Source: Belnapia moabensis DSM 16746 (GTDB lineage Bacteria > Pseudomonadota > Alphaproteobacteria > Acetobacterales > Acetobacteraceae). From it: a stretch of DNA of 64,000 bases. This document shows positions 35,824 through 44,378 of the stretch, piece after piece. Location of the stretch: assembly GCF_000745835.1 (NCBI RefSeq), contig NZ_JQKB01000016.1, positions 50,192-114,191 on the forward strand. The letters run 5' to 3'. Both the position numbers and the translations under genes were made by a program. Under the pieces are notes generated by a model. It was not told where the DNA came from. It did not search any database and saw only the letters and a program-made list of their open reading frames with translations. Numbering within the stretch: position 1 is the stretch's first letter; each line of letters begins with the position of its first letter.

Positions 35824-36798
35824 CTACGCGTTACCGCGCAGCACCTCCTGGTTAATGACCACATCCGGATCGAGCTTGCCGTCGAAGACCTGCAGGATGC
35901 TCTCGGCGCAGGAGAGAGCCATGCGGCGCAGGCTCTGCTCCGTTGCCGCGGCGGTATGCGGAGTGACGATGACATTCGGTAGCTTGAGCAGCGGGTTGTC
36001 GGCGGTGGCGGGTTCGTCCCAGAACACGTCGAGGCCGGCGGCGGCAAGGTGCCCGCTGGTCAGCGCACCGGCCAGCGCCTTCTCGTCGACCAGGGTGCCG
36101 CGCGCCGTGTTCACCAGCACGGCGCCGCGCTTCATGCCGGCGAGGAACTCGCCATTGACGAAGCCACGGGTCTTCTCGCTGCTCGGCACGTGCACCGTCA
36201 CCACATCGGCCTCGGCGAGCCCAGCGGACAGGTCCTTCACCGGAATGAAGCCGGCGCCCTTGATGGTGTTCTGCGGAATGAATGGGTCCCGCACCAGCAC
36301 GCGCATGCCGAAGGCGGCGCAGAGCCGGGCGACCCGGCCGCCGATCCGGCCGAAGCCCATGATCAGGATGGTGCGGCCGGCGAGGTCGAAGGTGCCGGGA
36401 ACCGGCGGGTTGCTCCAGCGCAGCTCGCGCGTCGCCTTGTCGTAGAAAGCGGTCTGCCGGGCGATGTTCAGCAGCAGCATCATCGCATGCTCGGCGACGC
36501 TCTGCGCATTCGCATCCGGCGTGACGGTGAGCGGGATGCCGCGCTCGGTCAGCGCCGGCACATCGACCGCGTCATAGCCGACGCCGTGGCGGGCGACGAT
36601 GCGGAGGTTCGGCGCATGGGCGAGGAAGGCGCGGTTGATCGGCGTGGCGCGGACGATCACCGCCTCCGCCTTCGGGATGGAGGCGGCGATGGTTTCCTCG
36701 TTCACCGGGTCCAGCACCTCGACCGTCACGCCCTCGCGGGCGCCGAGCAGGGCGAGGGCCTCCGGATGGACGGGGCGCAAGCAGACGACATGAGGCAT
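35824..36798 (-). CDS. D-isomer-specific 2-hydroxyacid dehydrogenase
   Basis: A 324-aa NAD(P)-dependent dehydrogenase of the SerA/3-PGDH fold. Rossmann motif MGFGRIGGRVARLCAAFGM near 150, catalytic Arg in VNTARGTLVDE, Glu in AGLDVFWDEP and His in VIVTPHTAAAT. It should interconvert a D-2-hydroxy acid and a 2-oxo acid. Because the next genes encode a ComDE-like 2-oxo acid decarboxylase, a sulfolactate-dehydrogenase-like (SlcC) or related role is possible, but not shown. The start MPHVVCLRPVHPEA fits the family. Confidence 0.88.
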   Translation of the reverse strand: MPHVVCLRPVHPEALALLGAREGVTVEVLDPVNEETIAASIPKAEAVIVRATPINRAFLAHAPNLRIVARHGVGYDAVDVPALTERGIPLTVTPDANAQSVAEHAMMLLLNIARQTAFYDKATRELRWSNPPVPGTFDLAGRTILIMGFGRIGGRVARLCAAFGMRVLVRDPFIPQNTIKGAGFIPVKDLSAGLAEADVVTVHVPSSEKTRGFVNGEFLAGMKRGAVLVNTARGTLVDEKALAGALTSGHLAAAGLDVFWDEPATADNPLLKLPNVIVTPHTAAATEQSLRRMALSCAESILQVFDGKLDPDVVINQEVLRGNA

Positions 36799-36808
36799 CG
36801 GGGCGGCC

Positions 36809-37411
36809 TTACTGAAGGTGGGCGGCGGGGCCCATGATGGCCTCGCGCATGCGGGCCTGGAGGATCGAAGCCTCGCGCGGCGGCAGGACCAGCGGCACCG
36901 GCGCCTCGTCGATCTTGACCTGGGCGAAGAGCGGGCCCGCGCCGGCATGAATTGCCTCGCGCAGGGCGGTGACCTCCTCGGCGGTCTTCACCAGGCGGCA
37001 ATCACCGATGCCGGCGCCGCGAGCCATGGCGGCGAGGTCGACGCCGTGCCGCGTGGCCGTCTCCTGCATGCCGGTCTCGCCGTAATGCTCGTTGTCGAGC
37101 ACGATGATGGCGAGGTTGCGCGGCCGCTGCACGGCGATGGTGGCGAGGCTGCCGATGCCCATCAGCATCTCGCCGTCGCCGGTGATGACGGCGACAGGGC
37201 GGGAGGGCTGGGCCAGCGCCAGGCCGAGGCCCATCATCGCGGCGGCGCCCATGCCGCCCCAGAGCGGCAGGTTCTCCGGCACGTCGCCGGCGGCGGTGAT
37301 GTCCCAGGCCGGGGCGCCGAGGCCGCCGATCGCCAGCAGGCCACCGCGGTCCCGCAGCAGTTCCGCGACCACGTCGCGGCGGAGGAGCTTGCCCGTGGGT
37401 CCGGTGCGCAT
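36809..37411 (-). CDS. Thiamine-diphosphate decarboxylase subunit beta (ComE-like)
   Basis: A 200-aa C-terminal-type TPP subunit. The TPP motif starts ITGDGEMLMGIGSL and ends in VLDNEHYG, matching GDG-N. Also visible: LPLWGGMGAAAMMGLGLALAQP. It matches the beta subunit of sulfopyruvate or phosphonopyruvate decarboxylases, which are split in two genes. It pairs with the alpha subunit encoded 5 bases upstream and feeds the hydroxyacid dehydrogenase gene downstream. The ATG start is taken at MRTGPTGKLL. Confidence 0.82.
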   Translation of the reverse strand: MRTGPTGKLLRRDVVAELLRDRGGLLAIGGLGAPAWDITAAGDVPENLPLWGGMGAAAMMGLGLALAQPSRPVAVITGDGEMLMGIGSLATIAVQRPRNLAIIVLDNEHYGETGMQETATRHGVDLAAMARGAGIGDCRLVKTAEEVTALREAIHAGAGPLFAQVKIDEAPVPLVLPPREASILQARMREAIMGPAAHLQ

Positions 37412-37416
37412 GGCTG

Positions 37417-37941
37417 TCACTTCCCGAAGGTCTTGGCGCCGATGACCCGCTGGCCGATCAGGGTCGCGGTCGGGCGATAGGTGTTGAAGGCCATCCGAAG
37501 CGTGGCGTTGACGGTCGGCGCCACATCCTCCGGCGCGTCGGCGCGCTTCACCAGCGTGCCCATCGCCTCGAGCACCTGCTGGGTGGCATTGCCCATCGGC
37601 ACCTGGAAGGGGTTGAACTCGCCGTAGTCGCCGCGCATCGTCACGATCATCGGCAGCGGCGTGCGGTGGGCGATCGGCACCGAGAGCATGTTGATGCAGT
37701 TGCCGACGCCAGAGCTCTGCATCAGCAATACACCCTTCTCGCCGCCGAGCCAGGCGCCGAAGAGCATGCCGATGCCCTCCTCCTCGGTGGTCAGCGTGAC
37801 CACCCGCATGTCGTTGTCGGCGAGGCAACGCTTGATGAGGCGCGAATGTCCGGCATCGGGCACCAACGCCACCTGGCGGATGTCGTGCTCCTTGAGCAGG
37901 CCATAGATCTGGTCCGGCCAATCTTCGGTGGCGTCCGGCAT
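37417..37941 (-). CDS. Thiamine-diphosphate decarboxylase subunit alpha (ComD-like)
   Basis: A 174-aa N-terminal-type TPP subunit (Pyr domain). Landmarks: DIRQVALVPDAGHSRLIKRC, the activating Glu in TTEEEGIGMLFGAWLGGEK, and MQSSGVGNCINMLSV followed by PMIVTMRGDYGEFNPFQVPMG. This is the ComD/phosphonopyruvate-decarboxylase alpha pattern. First gene of the alpha-beta-dehydrogenase-PrpD operon, divergent from eutB across 84 bases. No xsc, phosphonate or sulfonate genes are in the window. A longer start (nine residues upstream) is possible. Confidence 0.82.
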   Translation of the reverse strand: MPDATEDWPDQIYGLLKEHDIRQVALVPDAGHSRLIKRCLADNDMRVVTLTTEEEGIGMLFGAWLGGEKGVLLMQSSGVGNCINMLSVPIAHRTPLPMIVTMRGDYGEFNPFQVPMGNATQQVLEAMGTLVKRADAPEDVAPTVNATLRMAFNTYRPTATLIGQRVIGAKTFGK

Positions 37942-38025
37942 GCGTTTCCCCTCGGTCCTTGCCGGCATCCTCCCGCCGACCGGTCGCGCTGGCAAGAGCG
38001 GCCCGGGGCTTGCTAAACCGTTTGC

Positions 38026-39390
38026 ATGGGCTTCGCGCATGCCGTGGGTGGCACCCGCTACCTCTTCCCGGACCTTCGGACCCTGCTGGCGCGGGCGACG
38101 CCGCTGCGCTCGGGCGACGTGCTGGCCGGGCTGGCGGCGGAGACGGCGCAGGAGCGGGTGGCCGCGCAACGGGCGCTGGCCGACCTGCCGCTGCGGCATT
38201 TCCTGAACGAGGCGGTGATCCCCTACGAGGCGGATGAGGTCACAAGGCTGATCCTCGACCGGCACGACGCGGCGGCCTTCGCCCCCGTCGCGCATCTGAC
38301 CGTGGGCGGCTTCCGCGATTGGCTGCTGGCCGCCGAGCCGGCGGCGCTCGCCGCCCTCCGCCCGGGTCTGACGCCGGAGATGGCGGCCGGCGTCTCCAAG
38401 ATCATGCGGCTGCAGGACCTGGTGGCGGTCGCGGCCCAGTGCCGCGTCACCAGCCGCTTCCGCAACACGCTCGGCCTGCCGGGGCGGCTCTCCATTCGCC
38501 TCCAGCCGAACGACCCGGTGGACGACCCGCGCGGCGTCGCCGCCGCCATCCTCGACGGGCTGCTGCTTGGCGCCGGGGATGCGGTCATCGGCGTGAACCC
38601 GGCGACCGACAATCTCGAGACCACGATCCGCCTGCTCGACCTGCTGGATGCCGTCCGGGACCGCTATGCCATCCCGACCCAGAGCTGCGTCCTCGCCCAT
38701 GTCACCACCAGCCTGCTGGCGATGGAGCGGGGCGCGCCGGTCGACCTCGTCTTCCAGTCGATAGGCGGGACGGAGGGGGTGAACCGCAGCTTCGGCGTCT
38801 CCCTCGCCCTGCTGCGGGAGGCGCATGAGGCGGCGCTCGCCCTCGGGCGAGGCACGGTCGGCACGGATTGCATGTATTTCGAGACCGGCCAGGGCAGCGC
38901 CCTCTCGGCCGAGGCGCATCAGGGCTGCGACCAGCAGACCGTCGAGGCGCGGGCCTATGCCGTCGCGCGGGAATTCGCGCCTCTGCTGGTCAACTCCGTC
39001 GTCGGCTTCATCGGCCCGGAATACCTCTTCGACGGCAAGCAGATCACCCGTGCGGGGCTAGAGGACCACTTTTGCGGCAAGCTGCTCGGCCTGCCGATGG
39101 GGGTGGATGTCTGCTACACCAACCATGCCGAGGCCGATCAGGACGAGATGGACTCGCTGCTGACCCTGCTCGGCGTGGCCGGCGTCACCTATGTGATGGG
39201 CGTGCCCGGGGCGGATGACGTGATGCTGGCCTACCAGTCCACCTCCTTCCATGACGGGCTCTACCTGCGGGCGGCGCTCGGGCGGAAGCCGGCGCCGGAA
39301 TTCGAGGATTGGATGGAGCGCATGGGAATCGAGGCGGCGAGCGGGGCAGGGCAGCTGCCGCTGGCCCCGGCGCTGATCGGCCTGCGATGA
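38026..39390 (+). CDS. eutB: Ethanolamine ammonia-lyase large subunit EutB
   Basis: EutB (454 aa), the catalytic TIM barrel of the coenzyme-B12 enzyme that splits ethanolamine into acetaldehyde and ammonia. Landmarks: GVNPATDNLETTIRLLDLLDAV, IPTQSCVLAHVTTSLLAMERGAPVDL, FQSIGGTEGVNRSFGV, CMYFETGQGSALSAEAHQGCDQQT and GVDVCYTNHAEADQDEMD. The ATG at 38026 is at family length. No eutA reactivase, eutL/K shell or aldehyde dehydrogenase gene accompanies it. Confidence 0.96.
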   Translation: MGFAHAVGGTRYLFPDLRTLLARATPLRSGDVLAGLAAETAQERVAAQRALADLPLRHFLNEAVIPYEADEVTRLILDRHDAAAFAPVAHLTVGGFRDWLLAAEPAALAALRPGLTPEMAAGVSKIMRLQDLVAVAAQCRVTSRFRNTLGLPGRLSIRLQPNDPVDDPRGVAAAILDGLLLGAGDAVIGVNPATDNLETTIRLLDLLDAVRDRYAIPTQSCVLAHVTTSLLAMERGAPVDLVFQSIGGTEGVNRSFGVSLALLREAHEAALALGRGTVGTDCMYFETGQGSALSAEAHQGCDQQTVEARAYAVAREFAPLLVNSVVGFIGPEYLFDGKQITRAGLEDHFCGKLLGLPMGVDVCYTNHAEADQDEMDSLLTLLGVAGVTYVMGVPGADDVMLAYQSTSFHDGLYLRAALGRKPAPEFEDWMERMGIEAASGAGQLPLAPALIGLR

Positions 39391-40118
39391 CGACGCCGAC
39401 GCCTTGGGTGGACCTGCGCCGTTTCACCTCGGCCCGCGTGGCGCTTGGCCGGGCGGGGCATGGGCTGCCGACCGCGGCGCATCTCGACTTCCAGGAGGCG
39501 CATGCGAGGGCGCGGGATGCGGTGCATTCGGCCCTCGACCTCGATGCGCTGGAGGCGGCGCTCGGCCAGCCCGCCATCCGCGTCGCCAGCCAGGCGGCGG
39601 ACCGGCGGACCTATCTCCTGCGTCCCGATCTCGGCCGCCGCCTGCGCGAGGCCGACCGCGCCCGCCTGCCGCCGGCGCCCGGCGCCTTCCTCTTCGTCGT
39701 GGCGGACGGGCTCTGCGCCATCGGCGTGCAGCGCCAGGCGCCGACGCTGATCGCCGCCGCTCGGCCGCTGCTGGTGGCGAACGGCCTCGCCCTCGCCCCC
39801 ATCGTCATCGCCAGCCAGGCCCGCGTCGGCCTCGGCGACGAGATCGGCGAGGCGATGGGCGCCGCCTTGGTTGCCGTGCTGATCGGCGAGCGGCCCGGCC
39901 TCTCGGCCACCGACAGCCTCGGCCTCTACCTCACCCTCGGCCCCCGTCGCGGCCGCACCGATGCCGAGCGGAACTGCATCTCCAACATCCGCCCCAGCGG
40001 CCTCTCGCCAGCCGCGGCGGCGGAGAAGCTGGCCTGGCTCAGCGGCGCAGCGATGCGCCTCGGCGCCACCGGCGTCGCGCTGAAGGACGAGCAGCCGGGC
40101 GGGCCGCTGCTGCCATGA
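39387..40118 (+). CDS. eutC: Ethanolamine ammonia-lyase small subunit EutC
   Basis: EutC (243 aa) holds the cobalamin with EutB. Landmarks: TSARVALGRAGHGLPTAAHLDFQEAHARARDAV, VRQ/SQAADRRTYLLRPDLGRRL, PIVIASQARVGLGDEIGEAM, LIGERPGLSATDSLGLYLT and the DAERNCISNIRPSGL segment. The ATG overlaps the eutB stop in ATGA; the longer frame is antisense-like sequence in eutB. Its own stop overlaps arfB. Confidence 0.95.
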   Translation: MTTPTPWVDLRRFTSARVALGRAGHGLPTAAHLDFQEAHARARDAVHSALDLDALEAALGQPAIRVASQAADRRTYLLRPDLGRRLREADRARLPPAPGAFLFVVADGLCAIGVQRQAPTLIAAARPLLVANGLALAPIVIASQARVGLGDEIGEAMGAALVAVLIGERPGLSATDSLGLYLTLGPRRGRTDAERNCISNIRPSGLSPAAAAEKLAWLSGAAMRLGATGVALKDEQPGGPLLP

Positions 40119-40537
40119 TCCGGGTGACTCAACGCATCGCCATCGCCGAGGACGAGCTGACCGAGGATTTCATCCGCGCCTCCGGCCCCGGCGGGCAGAA
40201 TGTCAACAAGGTGGAGACGGCGGTGCAGCTCCGCTTCAACGCCCGCCTCTCGCCCAACCTGCCTGATGCGGTGCGGGCGCGGCTCGAGCGGTTGGCGGGG
40301 CATCGGCTGACCCAGGACGGCGTCGTCATCATCACCGCCCAGCGCTTCCGCACGCGGGAGCGGAACCGGGAGGATGCGCTGGAGCGCCTGCTCGAGCTGA
40401 TCCGCGAGGCGGCGACCCCACCCCCTCCGCCGCGCCGGCCGACGCGGCCGACCCTGGCCTCGAAGAAGCGCAGGCTGGAGGGGAAGGCGAAGCGGGCGGA
40501 TGTGAAGAAGGGGCGGGGGCGGCAGCCGATGGACTGA
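40115..40537 (+). CDS. arfB: Peptidyl-tRNA hydrolase ArfB (alternative ribosome rescue)
   Basis: ArfB/YaeJ (140 aa), which releases peptides from ribosomes stalled on non-stop mRNA. The catalytic GGQ is in RASGPGGQNVNKVETAVQLRF at about 22-42. The C-terminus is a basic tail (KKRRLEGKAKRADVKKGRGR) that enters the empty mRNA channel. It overlaps the eutC stop by ATGA, so it is coupled to ethanolamine lyase synthesis, an odd pairing. Confidence 0.95.
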   Translation: MIRVTQRIAIAEDELTEDFIRASGPGGQNVNKVETAVQLRFNARLSPNLPDAVRARLERLAGHRLTQDGVVIITAQRFRTRERNREDALERLLELIREAATPPPPPRRPTRPTLASKKRRLEGKAKRADVKKGRGRQPMD

Positions 40538-40574
40538 TCCTGGGGAAGGCCTTGCCTTCTCCAGACCCCATCCA

Positions 40575-40595
40575 CCAGGCCGGAACCCGGCCTGG
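40575..40595. terminator. Hairpin between convergent arfB and SDR genes
   Basis: A perfect 9-bp stem CCAGGCCGG/CCGGCCTGG with loop AAC. Neither side has a clear T-run, so it may be a weak or Rho-assisted terminator for the convergent transcripts. Confidence 0.4.
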
Positions 40596-40610
40596 ACCGG
40601 CCTGAGTTCG

Positions 40611-41405
40611 CTATTCCTCCAAAGCTGAGGCGCTTTCTATCCAGTTCCCAAGGGCCAACCCACCATCGACGGGCAGCACCGAGCCGGTCACATAGGGCAT
40701 GCAACGGTCGGAGAGCAGGGGCACGACCGCCCGGGCGATGTCCTCCGCGCTGCCGACCCGCCCCATCGGTACCTTCCGCGCCAGCGCCGTGAAATCGCCC
40801 TGGAAGCCGCCGGGGATCGCCCCCGGCGCGACGGCGTTCACCCGGATGCCGGCCGGGCCGAAATACCGCGCCAGCTCCCGCACCAGCATGACCTGCCCGG
40901 CCTTGGCTGCACTGTAATGCGGCAGGTTCCGCGGCGTCGCCGCATGCAGCGAGGCAATGAAGACCATCCGCCCGCGCAGCCCGGCCTGCACCATCTGCTG
41001 GCCGAGCTTGCGGGCGAGGAAGAAGCCGGAGCGGAGATTGGTATCGACCATCGCATCCCACTCCTCGGGTGTGACGGCGCCGACCGTCTGCCGCTCCATG
41101 CGCGGCGGCGAGGCGCTATGGACCAGCATCGACACCGGCCCCCGCGCCGCGGCTGCCTCTGCCAGCGCCGCATGGCCGTCCGGGCTCGCCAGGTCGGCCT
41201 GCAGGAAGGCCGCGCGGCCACCGGCGGCCCGCACGGCTCCAGCCACCGCCTCGCCCCGCTCCGGATGGAGGTCGCTCGCCAGCACCGTCGCCCCGCAGCG
41301 GCCGAGCCATTCCGCGACGCCCCGGCCGATGCCGGAACCCGCGCCGGTCACCAGCGCCACCTCCCCGGCGAAGAGATCGGTGGAATAGGGGTTGTCCTGG
41401 CTCAT
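40611..41405 (-). CDS. SDR family NAD(P)-dependent oxidoreductase
   Basis: A 264-aa classical short-chain dehydrogenase. TGAGSGIGRG cofactor loop near 20, NNAG-equivalent position HSASPP, catalytic Ser region and YSAAKAG (Tyr-x3-Lys) near 158, and the substrate-loop/C-terminal VTGSVLPVDGGLALGNW. The start MSQDNPYS has GGAGGAG 6 bases upstream; a slightly longer start at 41423 would overlap the aroE stop in ATGA. Cotranscribed with the shikimate-dehydrogenase-like gene. Confidence 0.88.
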   Translation of the reverse strand: MSQDNPYSTDLFAGEVALVTGAGSGIGRGVAEWLGRCGATVLASDLHPERGEAVAGAVRAAGGRAAFLQADLASPDGHAALAEAAAARGPVSMLVHSASPPRMERQTVGAVTPEEWDAMVDTNLRSGFFLARKLGQQMVQAGLRGRMVFIASLHAATPRNLPHYSAAKAGQVMLVRELARYFGPAGIRVNAVAPGAIPGGFQGDFTALARKVPMGRVGSAEDIARAVVPLLSDRCMPYVTGSVLPVDGGLALGNWIESASALEE

Positions 41406-41419
41406 CCGCGTCTCCTCCG

Positions 41420-42292
41420 TCATCGGGCCGCAACCAGCGCGGCGAAATGCCGCTGCATCCGCCCCGCATCCGGCTCGATGCCGGTGAAGAGGCGGAAGGC
41501 GCCGACCGCCTGGAACACTGCCATGCCGCCGCCATCCAGAGTCCGGCAGCCGAGCGCGCGCGCCGCCCGCAGCAGCGCCGTCTCCAGCGGGAAGTAGACG
41601 ATCTCGGCGACCCAGAGCGCCGGCCTCAGCAACTCCGCCGGCAGCGGCAGGCCGGGATGGTTTGCCATGCCGACCGGGGTGCAGTTCACCAGACCGTCCG
41701 CCCTGGCGATCGCCGAGGCCAGGTCGCCCCCAGCCACTGCCCGCCCTGCGCCGAAGCGGGCGGCAAGCGCCTCGGTCAGCCGGGCCGCGCGGTGCGGATC
41801 GATGTCGAACACAATGAGCCGCTCCGCCCCGAGCACCAGCAGCGCATGCGCCACCGCAGCTCCGGCGCCGCCGGCGCCGAGCTGCACCACCTGCCGCCGT
41901 GCCGCATCCGGCAAGCCGCGGCGGAAGCCCTCCGCGAAGCCAAACCAATCGGTGTTGTGGCCGATCCGCCGGCCGTCCCGGAACACCACGGCGTTCACCG
42001 CGCCCAGGGCCCGCGCCTCGTCCGACAGCCCGTCGAGCAGCGGGATGACGGCCTGCTTGCAGGGATGCGTAACATTCACCCCGGCGAAGCCCAGGCGCTG
42101 CGCCGCGACCAGCAGTTCCTCCAGCGCCTCGGGCCCGAGGCCGAGCGCGGTGAAATCCAGCAGGCGGTAGATGGCGCGCAGACCCTGCTCCGCGCCTTCC
42201 CGCTCATGCATGGCAGGCGTCAGCGAGGCGCCGATATCGCTGCCGATCAGCGCGGCCAGATAGGCGGGCCTCCGGTCCCAGCTCTCGGCCAC
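41420..42292 (-). CDS. Shikimate/quinate dehydrogenase family protein
   Basis: A 290-aa AroE-fold protein. Substrate residues: SLTPAMHEREGA, NVTHPCKQAVIPLLD (Lys/Asp) and HNTDWFGFAEGF. The NAD(P) part has LGAGGAGAAVAHALL and FDIDPHRA: the Asp after the second strand favours NAD over NADP. With the SDR and the Bug proteins this looks catabolic (quinate/shikimate to protocatechuate) rather than the biosynthetic AroE, which is inference. The GTG at 42292 with GGGGAG upstream is used; earlier GTG/ATG starts exist. Confidence 0.82.
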   Translation of the reverse strand: MAESWDRRPAYLAALIGSDIGASLTPAMHEREGAEQGLRAIYRLLDFTALGLGPEALEELLVAAQRLGFAGVNVTHPCKQAVIPLLDGLSDEARALGAVNAVVFRDGRRIGHNTDWFGFAEGFRRGLPDAARRQVVQLGAGGAGAAVAHALLVLGAERLIVFDIDPHRAARLTEALAARFGAGRAVAGGDLASAIARADGLVNCTPVGMANHPGLPLPAELLRPALWVAEIVYFPLETALLRAARALGCRTLDGGGMAVFQAVGAFRLFTGIEPDAGRMQRHFAALVAAR

Positions 42293-42374
42293 CGCACGCT
42301 CCCCGCCTTCCCACTTGCGGGGCACGGTACTCGCGGTTAGCTGCGGGTCAAGGAAAGCGGGAGGACCCATCGCA

Positions 42375-43355
42375 ATGACCCTGCATCGCCGTGCCGTCCT
42401 GGCCGGGCTCGTCCCGCTCGGTGCCCGCACTGCCCTGGCGCAGGGCGAGCCCTGGCCCGCACCGGGCCGCCCGATCACCATCGTCGTCGCCTGGGCTCCG
42501 GGCGGCTCCACCGATTTCGTTGGCCGGGTGGTGGCGCAGCAACTCTCGAAGGAGATCGGCGGCAATGTCGTGGTGGACAACCGCCCCGGCGCCTCGGGCA
42601 CCGTCGGCCATGCGAGCGTCGCCCGCGCCCGGCCGGATGGCTACACGCTGCTGCTCGGGGTGAATTCCACCTATGCCATGTCGCGCCACCTCTTCCCGCA
42701 GCGCGGCTATGACGACGAACGCGCCTTCGCCCCGATCGGGCGCATCGCCGTCTCGCCCATCTTCCTCTGCGTGACCCCGAAGCTCGGCACGCCGACCATC
42801 GCCGCCTTCATCGCCCGCGCGAAGTCGATGCCGGGCAAGCTGAGCTACGGCTCCTCCGGCGCCGGCTCCTCCGCCCATCTGGCGACGGAGCTCTTCCTCC
42901 GCTCGGCTGGTATCACGGTGCAGAACGTCACCTATCGTGGTGGGGCGCCGGCGGTGCAGGCGCTGATCGCCGGCGAGGTGGAGATGGCCTTCGTCGATGC
43001 CGTCACCGCCCTGCCGCTGATGGCGAGCGGGCAGATCGCCGCCATCGGCGTCAGCACGCCGGAGCGCAACCCCTTGGCGCCCGATGTGCCGACCATCGCC
43101 GAGAGCGGCTTGCCCGGCTTCCAGGCGACCAGCGACTTCGCCCTGCTGGCCCCGGCCGGGACGCCGGAGCCGATCATCCACCAGCTCTCGGCCGGACTGG
43201 CCGCGACGATGCAGAACCCGGAGGTGCTGGGCCGGCTGCGCCAGGGTTCCATCTTCCCGACCTTCGGCACTCCCGAGGAATTCCCGGCCTACCTCGCCAC
43301 CGAGAGCGCCAAGTGGGGCGAGGTGATCCGCAGCCGCGGCATCATCCTGGAATAG
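42375..43355 (+). CDS. TctC/Bug family tripartite tricarboxylate binding protein (1)
   Basis: A 326-aa Bug receptor. Signal peptide RRAVLAGLVPLGARTALAQ, then PITIVVAWAPGGSTDFVGRVVAQQLSKEIGGNVVVDNRPGASG, the Bug hallmark (VVDNRPGA). C-terminal PEEFPAYLATESAKWGEVIRSRG is typical. TctAB membrane partners are absent. Divergent from the shikimate-dehydrogenase-like gene with under 90 bases between starts; a possible carboxylate (quinate, shikimate) ligand is inference. Confidence 0.9.
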   Translation: MTLHRRAVLAGLVPLGARTALAQGEPWPAPGRPITIVVAWAPGGSTDFVGRVVAQQLSKEIGGNVVVDNRPGASGTVGHASVARARPDGYTLLLGVNSTYAMSRHLFPQRGYDDERAFAPIGRIAVSPIFLCVTPKLGTPTIAAFIARAKSMPGKLSYGSSGAGSSAHLATELFLRSAGITVQNVTYRGGAPAVQALIAGEVEMAFVDAVTALPLMASGQIAAIGVSTPERNPLAPDVPTIAESGLPGFQATSDFALLAPAGTPEPIIHQLSAGLAATMQNPEVLGRLRQGSIFPTFGTPEEFPAYLATESAKWGEVIRSRGIILE

Positions 43356-43372
43356 GCCCTGGCCGCGGGGAT

Positions 43373-44350
43373 CTAGTCGAGGCTGATGCCAAGCTCCCGG
43401 ATGAGCGGCACCCAGACCGCCCGCTCCGCCTCGATCAGCCGGCGGAATTCCGCCGGCCCGCCGCCCAGCGACTCGAGCCCGATGCTGCGCAGCTTGCCGC
43501 TCACCGCCTCCTCCCGCAGCGCCGCGGCGAGTTCCGCCGTCAGCCGGCCGGCGACGGGCTCCGGCGTGTTCGCCGGCACGACCAGTCCCTGCCAGGCATA
43601 GGCCTCGAAGCGGGCGAGGCCGAGCGCCTCGGCGATAGTCGGCACGTCGGGCAGGTCCGGATGGCGCTGCGCCGAGCAGAGGGCGAGCGGCTTCACCCGG
43701 CGCGAGCGCAGGTGTTCGAGGCCGGATGGCAGGTCGAGGATCATCGACTCGATCGTGCCCGCCAGCAGGTCGTTCAGCGCCGGCGCCGCGCCGCGATAGG
43801 GCACATGGGTGAAGCGCGCGCCCATCTCCTTCGACAGCCGCTCCATCGCCAGGTGATGCGGCGAGCCGATGCCGGGCGAGCCGTACTCGATGGTGCCGGG
43901 CCTGGCCTTCGCCGCATCGAACATCGCGCCGGCATCGGCATAGGGCGAGGCCTGCTTCACCACCAGCACCAGCGGGAAGCGCGCCATCAGCCCGATCGGC
44001 TGGAAGTCGCGCGCCGGGTCGTAGGGCAGGCGGCGGAACAGCGCCGTGTTGAAGACCAAGGTGCCGTTGTCGGCCGAGAAGACGGTATAGCCGTCCGGCG
44101 CCGACTTGGCCGTGGCCTCGGCGCCGATATTGGTGGCGGCACCCGGCCGGTTGTCGACCACCATGGGCTGGCCGAGCCGCGCCGAGATGGCGGCGCCGAG
44201 GATGCGCGCCAGCGTGTCCGTCCCGCCGCCCGCTGCATAGGCGACGATCCACTTGATCGGCCGGTCCGGATAAGACTGGGCTCGCAGGGCACGCAGCGGC
44301 AAGGCGGCACCGAGGCCGGCCACGAGGGCGGAGCGGCGTGAGATTTCCAT
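43373..44350 (-). CDS. TctC/Bug family tripartite tricarboxylate binding protein (2)
   Basis: A 325-aa Bug receptor with Tat/Sec signal MEISRRSALVAGLGAALPLRA, then YPDRPIKWIVAYAAGGGTDTLARIL, VVDNRPGAATNIGAEATAKSAPDGYT and VPTIAEALGL. It follows fahA by 28 bases in the homogentisate operon direction, so it probably binds an aromatic acid or breakdown product for that pathway. No tctAB nearby. It is convergent with Bug 1. Confidence 0.9.
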   Translation of the reverse strand: MEISRRSALVAGLGAALPLRALRAQSYPDRPIKWIVAYAAGGGTDTLARILGAAISARLGQPMVVDNRPGAATNIGAEATAKSAPDGYTVFSADNGTLVFNTALFRRLPYDPARDFQPIGLMARFPLVLVVKQASPYADAGAMFDAAKARPGTIEYGSPGIGSPHHLAMERLSKEMGARFTHVPYRGAAPALNDLLAGTIESMILDLPSGLEHLRSRRVKPLALCSAQRHPDLPDVPTIAEALGLARFEAYAWQGLVVPANTPEPVAGRLTAELAAALREEAVSGKLRSIGLESLGGGPAEFRRLIEAERAVWVPLIRELGISLD

Positions 44351-44378
44351 TCTCGTTGTTTCCTCCCGGATGCAGCGG

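Noticed and set aside
37942..38025. Cobalamin riboswitch or GntR palindrome before eutB/ComD
   Set aside because: The 84-base gap is too short for a B12 riboswitch and contains no copy of the palindrome.
40575..40595. Hairpin as a certain intrinsic terminator
   Set aside because: Perfect stem but no T-run on either side; kept only as a low-confidence feature.
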